The translations under genes and the position numbers were made by a program. Positions 23,901 to 36,744 of a stretch of 64,000 nucleotides of DNA are shown piece by piece. Origin of the DNA: Stromatinia cepivora. Its lineage: Eukaryota > Ascomycota > Leotiomycetes > Helotiales > Sclerotiniaceae. Every line of letters begins with the position of its first letter. Within the stretch, counting starts at the first letter, position 1. The stretch is taken from contig RCTD01000006.1 in assembly GCA_014898415.1 (NCBI GenBank), forward strand, positions 1,798,001-1,862,000. The letters are read 5' to 3'. The notes under the pieces were generated by a model. The model had not been told where the DNA came from and searched no databases. It was given only the letters and a program-made list of their open reading frames with translations.

Positions 23901-24650
23901 AAAAAACAAAAAAAAAAACAAAATACAATACTCCATCAATTATATGTCTTTTCATACCTGCATCCACTTCCCCTCATCACCACCAAATGATTCATGAACT
24001 TCTCACCAGCACTCCCAAACCATCCCCATAATATTTTCCCCATCGACTTCGAGTACCGCGCTATCTGGCAGTATGAACTCCTCATCTACATCAATTCAAA
24101 ATTAGGTAACCACTAATCACTGATCGTTAATGACCGAACCCATACTCCAACTCATAAAAACCCAGCTTCTTACACCTATTTCCTATGGCCTATCTCCTGG
24201 CTCCGCGGTTTTTCGCACATTACCCATTCCGTCTATTTACCGTATGTCGTACATACTGTCAGCTGCAGTGTCATGTAAGTCCCGGGTCATCATCACATAA
24301 TACGATACTAGTATTAATACTCATCTTCATGTTCGGTGCTTGATCACATCAGCATTTGTTTACTCATCCATGTATCCATAACCCTCACCATATCTCTCAT
24401 CCTTCCCTCACTTATTTAGAACTCTGTATCTTAATTCGCCCCCGCCACTCATCAATTGCAAAAGCACATTTTCAAGCCGCGAGCTTCAAGCCTAATCATC
24501 AATCATCATTCTGACTGAGTGTCTGTTCGCATCCATCCAGGCCCATCCACAAACATGCACATTCCACACATGCACATAACATACCGTAACACAACACAAA
24601 ATAACCACCAAAGCAAGCCCCATTACCATTACGCACTTGTATAGAAATCA

Positions 24651-24690
24651 ATCTCACTCTCACACTCTCACTCTCACACTCACACACATC
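24651..24690. repeat. CT/CA-rich microsatellite
   Basis: Imperfect CTCACT/CACACT repeats of about 40 bp, lying in the gene desert. Confidence 0.8.
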
Positions 24691-26023
24691 CCACACTAAT
24701 CGGAAGACATCGGATTCCGCACTCCCGAATCTGACGCCCCGAAAACGGCTGCTTGTGGGAGGCTAAAGCTATTGTATAATCCATGTGGAATAAGATGAGG
24801 TAAGGTGAGGGGTAAGTAACTTTCCTTTATTACAAGACTGCCATCGCTACAGCTATGTAGGATACTGGTAATAACGAGGCAATAGAGAGGCAAAAGTATC
24901 CCGAGTGCGGAGATTTGAAAATGCGAGTATGTATTACATCTGCCTAGATAGGCATCTGCATTTATGTCTTGAAGCTTGGGGTTTATACACACACACAAGA
25001 GGAACACAACACGCAATACTTGTGGCGCGTGAGAAAGATATCTTTTTTTCCTCCCGGACATCGCGAAGACGGGACAAGAACGAATGAAACTGGTTTTGAT
25101 GGGATACATACATGCGTATGACTATCATTAATCATCGATCCGACTTCGCAAGTCCCATCATCACATCACGTTGTGTTACAGTGCCATGCATACTTACTTT
25201 TCAATAACCCTGTTCGTCATGTACATCTATCTTATATACTGAAAGATTTTTCAAAGGTATGTTGCACGCGAGTATCAATTGCAATCACATGTTTTCTACC
25301 TATCACACGGATAAAAGCCACGAGGTGTGCGCGTACAATGCAATGTACATACAGCCAATCCAAGATGTAGAAAGATGCCAACGACGCAGGTAGGTTACCC
25401 GCCATTCGGATAGGATAGCCGGGAATGATGTGTTGGGAAGGAAAGTTTGTTTAGAGATACCTTTAGATGGATGTATCCTATGCTTAATGAAGTGGTTAGA
25501 TGAGGATAGAGTTGGACGGATAAATACAAGTATCATCGGAGCCCCGAGTTCGGCATGAGATGGAGAAGGGGGAGAATTTCCTTTTCCGTGTACCGTGTAC
25601 CTGATACTCCAAGTCCGTAGTATCTCAATATTGGTTGTATCCCTGAGATCCTTGTACTAGAATAAAGTTAACTTTGACAATTGGCCATAAGTATCGGTGA
25701 GAATTCTTGGTATCTATTGAGAGTTCGGGTATTACCGTCGGTATAGACTGACACCCAGAGAATAATCTCCAAATATTCCCCGATGAGCTGTCGGACGGGA
25801 TCGAAGTATGTATTTTTGGTACATGTTTTGAAGCTTCAGCCAGCCTAACAACTTCTGTCTCCCTCCTTTGATCAAACTTGATTCAGATGAACGATCCTAG
25901 ACAAGAAGATAGAAGACGCGTAGAATAGAAGTTTAGGATTAATGATGGATCGATCATCCAATTATAAAATTGATGGGGATCAATAAAAACGGAGCTAGGG
26001 TCTAAGAGGAAAAGCTGAGCCGC

Positions 26024-26053
26024 TTCTAGAAACCTTCTAGAAGCTTTCGAGAA
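26024..26053. promoter_or_regulatory. Three TTCnnGAA palindromes at 11-bp spacing (HSE-like)
   Basis: TTCTAGAA at 26024-26031, TTCTAGAA at 26035-26042 and TTCGAGAA at 26046-26053 form an exact 11-bp period. TTCnnGAA is the unit of heat-shock elements, but canonical arrays repeat every 5 bp on alternating strands and here each unit is separated by 3 bp. No gene start is seen nearby. Confidence 0.35.
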
Positions 26054-28131
26054 TAACTCATACGATTTTGAAACCCTACTTTTTTTTCTTTTTAAATTTT
26101 AAATTAGAAAAATCCTTTCATCGATATCAGTGACACAGAAGAAAGGCTGTAGGAGAAAATGAAACAGTCATTCGTACCCGCATCGGAAATTATTGTCAAC
26201 AGGGGGTGACGTGCGTGTTGTTGTTGATTGCTGGGAAGAGGTTGGGAAGAGGTTGTGAGTTGTGATGCAACTATGTCTCGTGTTTACCGATCAGAAGGTA
26301 GGTTAACGCGAACCTTCATAGGAAATTGATTCTGTCCAAAGTTTCCACTTCAAAATGTCTGGGAAACTCGTGGTTGCTATACGATAGATTTGACAGTTGA
26401 CCACTTGATCTATCAAAGACACCCTCAGACCACTTTCAAAATTCGCAAGTATATTCCTATTTACACTACCAGCAAGAAAAAGGGGTCCGATTACTTGGCG
26501 ATCCCCAATCTTTGTTGCGAATCTCTTGTAGATATGATTGTTCGGTAGCGATTCCTCTTTTAGGGATTTCGAATTATTGTATCACCCAGTCTTTTTTTCT
26601 TCTTCTTCCAGAAGCCTGATAGAAGCATCTTGATTTTCTGGGATCATTTCCCCATTTTTGGGAAAGGAAAAAGAAATTAATGCTGGGGAAAGTACCGGGG
26701 TACACCTATGTACCAAAAGCGTATGCCTGTTGCTAGGTAGACAATGCCAATTTCCAATTTCCAAAGATTGGGTACCGATCTTACGCTTTATTGAAAGTTC
26801 ATTACGGTTTTGTGCCGAACGTTGACTGGGTGCAGTAAATGTAAATGGAATAGTTAAGTAGCTGCTCCAACAAACAGACTTGTATAGTTATTAATCTACT
26901 ATAGAGCATCAGAATATCAACAGCTGAGTGGACAGTATGAATATAATCATGGTAGTATACAAGTAGATTGAGGTAGCACTGTATTGATAAAGTAGTGATC
27001 TTAACCCAACCATGGGCTGATAGCCAAGAAAAGGTCCTCGGTATCTTCGGCCTCAAAGGTTTCATCATCGGTAACACAACAGACGGCTAATCTTTCACAC
27101 TTTCATTGATGTTACGTGATCCAATTGCATTTCTGACTGCGTGCGTGGTATGCAAAGAGTACAGAATCAAGTACAGAGATGCATGTTTCTTTATGCATAA
27201 CATGCCATCATCGTCATGGTTGTTGGGTATGGCCTGCTGCAGAAATTGATATTAGTTTGCTGGGGGCCGATTGTAGTATCCATATTGAAAATTATGGTAT
27301 GTTCCGTGGATTGTCCACTACAGCCCTCCTGAGGCTGTATGTGAATATCAATAGATAGAAGCGGCTTTTGGTAGATTATATGAGAGATCTGAAAAGGTAA
27401 CTAGGAGAGTTGGAGTAACAAGAACTCATCTCTGTTTTCGTCTAATTTAGCTGGGCAGATTTTAGTAGTGTCAGTATCGAAAAAAGAAATATTATTGAAA
27501 ATTGGATAGAAATAGATTTTAAAGTCCGATCAATATGTCATTTTTTTTCTTTCTTTTTCGTGCTTACCATAAAAAGGAAAGTACAAGGCTGAGACATCAC
27601 CTCGTGGTTGAGAGATTTGATCGAATTTTGCAAATTTTGCCGTTACATTTCGCACAGAAAAAATTGGAGGCTTTCCATTAACACATGGCAATTTCAAGCA
27701 AAACGTCTTTTCCATCGATGGCTGCATCGAATCGTCTAAAGTTTATCAACGGTGGATCTTGAATGTAATTTTTCGTCTGTAGGATAGATAGTCTTAGTCT
27801 TTAGGAATCTTGATATAGGACGAACGAGCATACTGATGGATACCACCTGTATGGGGGTGGATGTGTTTCGATAGACCATGATTTCTCCTCAACAATATTT
27901 TCTCTTCCTGTTTCCTCTTAGTTTACCAAGATCCAATTCTTACAAATAGAAATCTGACTGTATTTTCTCATGCACTCGCCACATCCGCCGATATAATAGA
28001 TTTGTGCACTTGATCAAGGGTTATATTACCTTCATGTGGATTTTCTGTTCCGGAAGGATTGAACCATGAGTGTAGTGAGTTGGATTTCTGCAAACACTCT
28101 AAGCGGCACCAGATGAATTGATTCCCCACTG

Positions 28132-28173
28132 GTTAGATGATTAGATGATTAGATGATTAGATGATTAGATGAT
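28132..28173. repeat. Octamer tandem repeat (GATTAGAT)
   Basis: About five head-to-tail copies of GATTAGAT in non-coding sequence. Confidence 0.9.
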
Positions 28174-31100
28174 ATCACATCGTACCAAATGTCGGGACAT
28201 CCTAGAAAAAACGTGGCAAGAAAACGTGGGAGTCCACTATTGATGCCCGTTCAAGGCTTTTTTTTTGGCTTCTCGATAATTCTACAAGCCCATATTCACC
28301 ACTTTCAATCTCTATTCGCTACAATTCTCTAACCAAATCTTTCTTTTAAGTATTACAATTTTGTGAATCAATTCAACTGGACCTCAAGACATCGGGGATA
28401 TTCCCCTCTTTCCTTCTTCTTACTAGTTATAAACGAACCCATAACACAAGAACCCACAACACAAGAAAAGCGATTTATGCGCATCGAAAGCGTGTCTTAA
28501 GTATCCCTGACGATGGATGCTGTATGCGCGTTAAGACGGGCTATGGAACTATTGAGTTTGCAGCAAAGTCTGTGCAACACATCCCTTCGTGCGTATTGGA
28601 TGTTAGAACTTAGCATGCTCTACCTCCTACTCCGTACAATGTACATATATTACACGAGTCTGGGGAAGGGTAAAAGGGTATTTCGTACAGTGTATGAACC
28701 AGGGGATCTCCCATTGCCGTTGACATACTGGGTGTCTTGCATGCGATACACCCTTCCTCTCCCGACAGGATTTCGAGCAGTGGGAAGGTTTTACTAACCA
28801 GCAAACAACGGCCGATCGGTCAGCCCAACTGGGAATGTATTATGCCTTCATCCCACTTACTTCCTTCCTTCTTCCTTTGTCAATTCCACAAACACTTTTC
28901 GCCAAGCTATATAGTTTCGGCCCTTGTCTTCCCATTTGGCGGTGATGTGGTGCATATCAAGACCTGTCAAAAAATGTTGACTATTGATACCTATTATAAG
29001 ACGATAAAATTACTTGACAAGTTGATATCCATACTAATATCCATATATGACCTTACCGCTAGCCCACATCTTTTTCCCTTACTTGCGAGCAAAAGCACGA
29101 TTACTGCATGATCGTCGCACTTTGCCGCTTTCTCGATGGTTCAAAATTTATTATACTTCACCGCTTCTCGAAACGCTGGTCTGGTTGTTAAAGGACAGGG
29201 GTTATCAGACAACAACTTTTTTCTCACATGGATCCAGGAATCCTTCCCATGTTCATCGAGCGGTGACAAATCGAAAGGAAAGCGCCAAACACATTTTATG
29301 CGGTATTTGATCCCATTGCCCTACCCGAAGGAAATCGGGGCCCGGTCTGCATTCAAAAGTTTCGACAACAAAACCCTCTTTTTATGTACCGAAATTTATC
29401 TCGTGATAATCCATTCATGTCATGCTTCATTTACAATGGACCTAACACTGTACGATGATAGTGATTTGTGGTTTAGTGCGACGTACGCATCTACCAGCGT
29501 ATGAACCCGCGCCGCAATGGTGACATTTTTTCAGCCATGCAGACCCGTTGACAGAGATTGCATTATTCCCGCCCTATTGGCGAAAGAGTTTCGTAGGTTG
29601 GTACCGTGTCTTCCCAATCTCGGGATGAGCATATTGGTGGCGGTCTGAGTAAGTTTCGTGCACGCGACCGCGACCTGCGGAATAAGGGAAATTACCTTTC
29701 TTTTGATCCAACCAAAGTATGTACGGCAAGGTACGTTGATGGATTTCACGTACGCTGAAGAAGCGTGGCTTTCGGGTATTCGCATGATCGTGCTTGGTAC
29801 TGAGAACAATTTAACACAGGCTTCATCAATGTAAAGTAGGTACAATACAATACAATCCAGTCAACCGACAACATTTTCTCTGTTTAAATCACACAGCAAA
29901 TTGAAATAGGTGGACTCGATCATGCTATCAAGGTGACCAGCAGGTATCAAAGAAAATGAGGTTGATTTGTAAGTTAACATAAATAAGACTGCACGGCACC
30001 ACCAGTTCGACAATTCAAATGTACGCCGTGGGAATTTATTGCCGATGGTGATTCTCTAAATCGGGTTTCAGAACAACTGCCGGAAGGTAAAATGATATGA
30101 GTTTCCGCATATGTTTAACATGTGCATCTTTTTAACTTTGCTTGGGACTCTGGTTCCAAGCAAGCTGAACTAGATCAGTCGAAGAGAGAGAGACATAACG
30201 ATTATTCTATGTATATTTGTAGTTCCGCGGAGAAAGAAACAGAGAGATGTGAACACCCATATGGAAATAAGAAACACAAGAATAACCCAAGAACAAAAAG
30301 AAGATGATCAACTTGGACAGATCAAGAGAGTTTGAAGATCTCCTTATCTCAAACTTGTGCGGTTCGTAAGAATCGTTAGCATTCATTTGTCCCGTTCCTT
30401 GGCCAATGGGTGAATAGCTGTAACTTGATGGCGACGGCGATGACGCTGGACCTGGTTGGTGGTGGGTGTCTAAGACCCTAAGATTGGAGTAAGAGAATTG
30501 TTGATGTCTCAGATTTACCGATTGCTTTCAAGCTACCAAAAATTGTGCCTAATAAGTACCAGCCAGTATATTTACGATGTACCTAATATTTTGCCTTACC
30601 ATTGTATCTATTAATTTAGGCTGATGATGTTGGTACGACAGGTGTAGGTAGTAGGTATAGATTAATTCTAGAATAAACATACATTCAATAGGTAGTTGGG
30701 TTAGTCATAACTATACCTACAAATAATCCCATCAATTGCAGCAAAAGTATTGGTTACTAAATTTTTTCAAGGGTTCTGCCCCATCCATTGAATAACAAAC
30801 TGGATCCCTGTCTGCCACGAGTAAAAAACGAGAAAACGCGATAGATTCACCTGGCATTAACTTTAAAAGATGGTTAGTGTGCTTACGGTCCCACGAGTTA
30901 TGACAACCTTTTATGAAAGTATATTCGCCTCCTTTGGTGTCATTGGTTCATTTGACGAATGTCTTTTGAATGGTGTGTGCGGAGAAGTACATATTGAATT
31001 TTTAGTATCATTACTCATTACTACCCAGTCGAGGCATAATCATCTTACTGTGTACTCCGCACATGTGAAATAAAAGGAAGACCTAAAGTACCTCCCTGAC

Positions 31101-32395
31101 CTTCCTTTTAATTCTCAGATCGGCTTGCAGTAAAAAGACCGAACTTCGGCGATAAAAAAAAAGTGATAGAGTAATAGTCCGATTCAGATTTAGGTGCGTG
31201 AGAATAAGAATGATGATGGGTTATATATGTAGGATTACCGAATTTGACTATTCCTATTTTGAATACCGTTTCCCTTCCTTACCAAAGGTGGGTGGGTAAT
31301 CGAGCTATACAAAGGGCATATAGAGTAGATTCCAAAAGAGAATTCGATAGTAATTGATGCATGTTAAAAAGTCCCCTCGTACAATTTAATACCTAATATA
31401 GATTAGTCATATCGGTATTTTCCTTTCATTTTTTTCCCTCAATTCAACCAATTAATGGTGTTTCATTCAAAAGTGTGCCTTGAGGAACACAACATAACTA
31501 AGGCATAGAACACTTCAATCAATCCCCCTTGTTCTTTTACACTACCGAGAAAAACACGCCGGACGCACGCTACTTGTGGGTCCCAGTAACCCTCGTGCTT
31601 AGAACGAGGTTTCCCGCTTTTTTTTCCTTCTTGTTGATTTTTCCCATTTTTTCCTTTCCCTGCAAATTGATGCAAATTGATGCATGCATGAATGCTGGTC
31701 GAGTTATTATGATTCCATCCAATCCATCAAGGGTTTTCCGACTTTTTAATAGATATATTGACCATTACAAGTAATGCTTAGCAAATCAATCAATGGATGT
31801 CAGTCACTCTTCATAGCACAAAATTAACAAGATCATCTTATATGCAAAATTCACTTCCATCTGTTGATCTGTTATCTTTTCTACCCTCAGATATCTTTTC
31901 TAGTAATTTATTAAAATCAAGATCAAAATCAAAAATCAAAATAAATCCAAGACCAAATCTCAACTTTAACTACCTATCTAGTCTGAGCTTTCTTACTCGC
32001 TTTGGTTCACACTGATACAATTACTTACCTACTATTAACTGAAATCCGAAATCCCTTGTTTATTTATCCAAATCTCAATCTCCAGGTCCAGGTCCGGCTC
32101 TCCAAGTCTCAAGATCTTTTTCTCATCACTCGCTAGCTCAAGATTTACTTGCAAACCTACCCGCAGCTATTCCTGTAGCCGTATCTAAAAATTCATCTAT
32201 CTGCACCCAGAGAATCCACTCAAACAAAAACACAACCTAAACCTTTCTTCCACTACCGCTCTTCCACTTCACTCCCTCCGAAGCGAAGGAAAAAGGTAAA
32301 CAGACCAGGCCAACAAAATTAATAAATAAACCATACATACATACAGTCCAAGTACAAGTACATCACAAGCGCGTGAAATCACGAATTCAAGACAG

Positions 32396-32544
32396 ATGTG
32401 TCAAGGTTCCTTTCTTATCCTGGTAAGTACTCCATTAATTCTCTCTCATGCCCTTCCTTGTACATACAGATATAGATTCTTAATTGTATTTTTTAATAAA
32501 TATTATTAGTTGTGGATTTAGAAGAGAAAAAAAAAAACCCTTAG
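32396..32544 (+). promoter_or_regulatory. Leader with probable intron and alternative start of the RGS gene
   Basis: An ATG at 32396 opens nine codons, followed by a strong donor GGTAAGT at 32422-32428 and, just before the main ATG, an acceptor ending CCCTTAG at 32544. Splicing joins the nine codons in frame to the 32545 start. Unspliced, an in-frame TAG directly precedes 32545. The leader intron could therefore make two N-termini or simply be a 5' UTR intron. Confidence 0.45.
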
Positions 32545-35120
32545 ATGGCTCTCTTGCCTTCTATTCCACCCCACACAACTACCACGACCACGAGCAATAC
32601 GACTTCTACAATCTCTAAAACTCCTAATTCCTCTTTCCAATCTGGATATCACTCAAACTCAAATTCGAATTCCGTCTCGAATTTGACTGATACCAATACC
32701 AATAAGAATCAAACTAACATTCAAATTATACCCTCGTCTCTTACCCACAAAATCAATCCTACGCATACCTCAACCACAAATACCTCAGCCTCAAATTCAC
32801 CACCACCACTTTCGGATAGATCCATTCGAGAGGGCGAAACGACTCAAAATTTTACGAAAGGTTCGAAAGATTCCTCTGAGATATCTTCAGTAAACCTTTC
32901 TGTTCGACCTTTAACTTTTGATTCAAAATCTTCGTTGATCGTTCGCGAATCGAGTTTAAAGGAAAAGGAACTGATACCTCGTACTTCTAATAATACTACT
33001 ACTTCTAATAAGCAAAATCGACAATCGACTAGCTCATTAAGACAAAACCGAAGTGGCTTGTTCACCTTGGCTGTTTTAGCAAGAGATAAAACTAGCAACG
33101 CCATTGCAAGTTTGGCTGAACCCGCATTACGTTCTCGTCTTTCGTCAAGCAATATTTTAGATTCAAATACGGATCAAATCACTCCTTTGAAGAGTATCAA
33201 TAATAAGTCCAAGTCGGCAGAGTCTATTGCTATTGGTAGAGAACATATAGCTTTATCCTCCTCACCTAGCGATAACTCGACATCGGCTACATCGAACACA
33301 ATTGCAGAGAACACACCTCCTGCCGATTTCCTCGGTCGTCATCAGTCGTTACTTGGTACCTATTCTCCTTCGCAGGCGTACTCGAACACTGCTGCGGATA
33401 CCCCACCGTTGCTCCACTCAAATCGCAACACGACTAATTCAAGCAAGATGCACCAAACATCGTCGCGCTTGTTGCGCATGACGAGTGATGATAGACCGTT
33501 TACGAGAGTATGTATTTCGCAAAAAATATGGCGATTTCTGAGAGGGCAAGATGGATGCTGACTTTTGAGCAAGGATTTTAAGGATTTATTCGCAACGTTG
33601 GTAGTCAGTTTACCACTGGCAGCGCACCGCATACGATTAACTAGAGTTGAACATTCGTTTCTTTCAGAAGAGGCTATCAATAATTTGGGTTCTTTAAAAT
33701 TCTCACAATCAAATCGTATGCCAGATCCAAAAGACCCCTCACGTATCGTCACCACTACCACGACTACAACATTTTCTATGGCGCGGGAAATGGCTCGTTC
33801 AGTATGTCAACGCTTCTTGGATGCACGATTAATTGAATCTGCGGATGGAAAGCAAGCAAGGGAATTCACGATGAAGGGGTCTATATGGCAGTTGACACCA
33901 AAGGGTATTCATATTTTGGAAAGATTCTGCTCGAAGAACGGAATACAACAAAGACATGTCGCAGAACTTGTCGCATCCCCAAGAAATACCATGCAACTGG
34001 TTATTTTAGAGAGGGATTCTGCTACAGACAAACTTTCCTCGGATCGAAGCACAATTGAGGTTATTTTCCGCAGATTCGTCGGCCAAAATGGACCCAATAT
34101 CAAGACCAGCACCACATCAGCTGATTCGGACTCCTTGAGCGAATACAAGGATGGGATTGCTGGTGTAAGAATGGCAGGAGAGCGTAAAGTTGGATCGCCA
34201 CCTAGAACGGTTTATCAAACATTTACCGGAAAGGCCGCTTGTGACTGGTTGATGGATTGTTGTACTACGGTGGACAGACGGGAAACCACAGAAGTTGCAT
34301 CGCTATTTTTGGAGCAAGAACTAATCTGGTGTGTTCAGCCCGACAGGCAATACCAACAACAACTTCCTCCTTCAGATGATAAGAAGGATTTCCGGTTTCA
34401 GCCTACTAAATATGCCTACTATCAATTATCACAAAAAGGCAAGGATGTCATCAATATGACTTCGAGGGATCGTACTTCTGAGAGTGAAGGAGCTTCAGCA
34501 GCAGTTAGAGCTGGTGTTTCCCGCGATTCGAACACTCAAAAATTGGACAAGATTCTCAACGATGCTGCGCTTCGTTTGCTTTTCCGCGAAAACCTTCGGG
34601 ATACTCATTGTGAGGAGAACTTGTCTTTCTATTTAGATGTCGAGGAATTCTTGAAGTCTTGCAAAGCAGCTGTAAGAAATGTGGATCCAACCAGGGGTAA
34701 ATCTGGAGGAAGTCTTGATTCCGTTAAAGAAACCATGGCCTCCGCCTACGGTATCTACAATGCATTCTTAGCTCCAGGCTCACCTTGCGAACTTAATATC
34801 GACCATATGCTCAGGAATCAACTGGCTACCAGGATGACCAAAGCTGTGGGACAAGATGCTGCCATGGTTGAGAGTTTGAAGGAAGTTACAAAATTATTCG
34901 AAGAAGCTCAATTGTCAGTCTTCAAGTTGATGGCTAGTGTGAGTTATTTCCGATCTGTAACCATGAAGGTTTTACTAACGATTCATCACAGGACTCCGTA
35001 CCAAAATTCATGAAGAGCTCGAAATATGAACAAACTCTTAAGAATTATGATTTCGATTCATTAGCTCATGGGCCACGGTATAATTTACCTGAGCGCTCCG
35101 TTAGCAAATCTAACAGGTAG
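32545..35120 (+). CDS. RGS protein of the FlbA/Rgs1/Sst2 type (two DEP domains plus RGS)
   Basis: Three exons, 32545-33507, 33574-34938 and 34992-35120, give 818 residues; both introns lie between codons. Such proteins speed GTP hydrolysis on the heterotrimeric G-alpha subunit and damp pheromone, growth or conidiation signalling. Residues 1-315 are Ser/Thr/Asn-rich and disordered. DPFTR/DFKDLF-like sequence at the first junction starts a DEP region (about 316-440, ending in TPKGIHILERF). A second DEP domain has TFTGKAACDWLMDC and YYQLSQKGK (about 500-610). The RGS domain begins with LDKILNDAALRLLFRENLRD and includes ENLSFYLDVEEF (about 650-790). This order matches FlbA. A donor at 32423 and acceptor at 32544 would add nine in-frame residues starting at an ATG at 32396, so the N-terminus is uncertain. 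The 5' intergenic region is unusually long. Confidence 0.9.
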
Positions 35121-36744
35121 CAGTTAAATGATTACCAACTGGCTCCACGTCGAACCCGCTTTGAATACCTCACACCCCTTCATCGACCTTGGGCACCAGC
35201 TGTATTATTACTTCGAGGGCAGGTATTTAGGCCTTGGCAGAGGCCTTGAAACGATCAGTTGTCTTTTAGCGATTGCATAGATTCCCCTCAACATCACTCT
35301 TGGACCGAAATATATCTCAACTGAAAGATCATTTGGAGATGATGAATTGAGATTTCCCTTTACAAAAACCGGAGATTGCAGTATTACATACCGTATACAT
35401 GAACCTCGAGTTAGAAAGTTCATCCGGAAATGAATGCATTTGATGGAGCGCTGAGAAGGGTATTTTTTGGACTGGCAATCATCTTGATATGGTTGCCTTT
35501 ATTTTTCCTTTTACATTTTTTGCGGTGTCCTTTTTGGTTTGTTTCGTCGATCGAGATTCTTCGATGAACGGCTCCCCGGCATTGCATTGCAAAGCATAAT
35601 CGATGAATGAGATACATGTACATAGCATTTCTGGCGTTAGGGTTATAGCTCGATCATATTATGTGGGAAGGACGAACAAATTCATTGGGTGGGGGGTTGC
35701 TATACAAGCATTAGATTGGGGTGGTTGGGAGAGAAAGGCATGGAATGGATAGATGGATAGATGGAAAGTCTATCCATCTATAATTTTTTTTTCTTTTTAT
35801 TTTAAAAGGGGAGATGTGGGAAGAGTGAGGAGGAAGATAGGGATGGGTAGTAGAAATTTGTGTGGAAGAGTGGATAGGAGAGGAATAGGAAGAGGAAGAA
35901 GGGGATGGAAAAATAGGAGAGGAGGGAAGGAAAGGGGAAAAGAAAGTTCGGGAAAGACATAGCGGAAGAGAGAGAAGGTTTCTTGAGTTATGCAATATCA
36001 TGAATATGAACATGACCATGACGATGACCATGAATATGAATATGAATATGACTATGACCATGATATTCTTACCTATTTATGAGATTTATTTTTATTCGTT
36101 TGCTTTTTTTTTCGCGTGCATTGATTGATGGATGGATGGATGGATGGATGGATGGATGGATGGGTTTTGCTTATGCTCTGTATTATCTGTCTTTCTGTGT
36201 ATTGATGAATAGATGAATGAATGAATGAATACTATCTATCTATATCTCTACCTATATACTACTCGAGGATTGGGATATATATGTATATATGTATTATAGA
36301 TAAATAAAAATAGAAAAATGATTTTGAGGATGATAATTTAGTTTTGATTTTTTTCATCTTTTTGTTTTGTATTTTGTATTTTGGTTTGGGTTTGATTTTT
36401 GAGTGGAGGGTAGAGGGTGAGGATGGGTATTTTGAGGATATTGCTCCTATCATATAGATAAATCTACAGCAGTCTGTTCTGGCTCTGTTTCTTGATTTGA
36501 AACTCTTCTCGCACGAGATTTGACCTGCATTTTTCTTTTCTTTCAAAGACAATTCTGATAATACACGTTCAAGCAAATTTCAGTCGTGCATCACAACTTT
36601 TGCTTCGGTCATTACTACGAAGTATAGCTAACATTATCTCGTATCACTAACCTTACTATCGTGCTCCGTCACTTGTGTATTTGTACTTCGAAGTTCAACC
36701 TCACGTGTTGAACAAATGTCATCCACATTTACAAGTATGCCCGT
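35121..36744. other. Intergenic with simple repeats, no gene recognised
   Basis: The stretch holds the 3' flanks of the converging RGS and sphingomyelinase genes. At 35711-36065 the plus strand is purine-rich, ending in hexamers of the type GAATAT/GACCAT (36001-36063), then a GATG array at 36124-36163. Long short-ORF readings through these repeats are low-complexity artefacts. Confidence 0.5.
36124..36163. repeat. GATG tetranucleotide microsatellite
   Basis: About ten copies of GATG in the intergenic region. Confidence 0.92.

Larger units (their letters stand above)
20960..32395. other. Gene desert of about 11.4 kb upstream of the RGS gene
   Basis: No ORF longer than about 137 codons occurs on either strand, and none has family-like composition or intron-joined neighbours that I could assemble. 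Base composition is normal, not AT-rich, so this is not a RIP-degraded repeat block. It contains small tandem repeats (24651-24690 and 28132-28173) and an HSE-like array (26024-26053). It may include long regulatory and leader sequence for the RGS gene, or non-coding transcripts. Confidence 0.45.

Noticed and set aside
24696..25109. 137-codon minus-strand open frame in the gene desert
   Set aside because: No domain, no joining exons with good phase and a short simple-repeat start region; length is within chance.
28132..28173. Regular repeats considered as a CRISPR-like array
   Set aside because: Units are contiguous octamers with no spacers in a eukaryotic intergenic region; simple tandem repeat.
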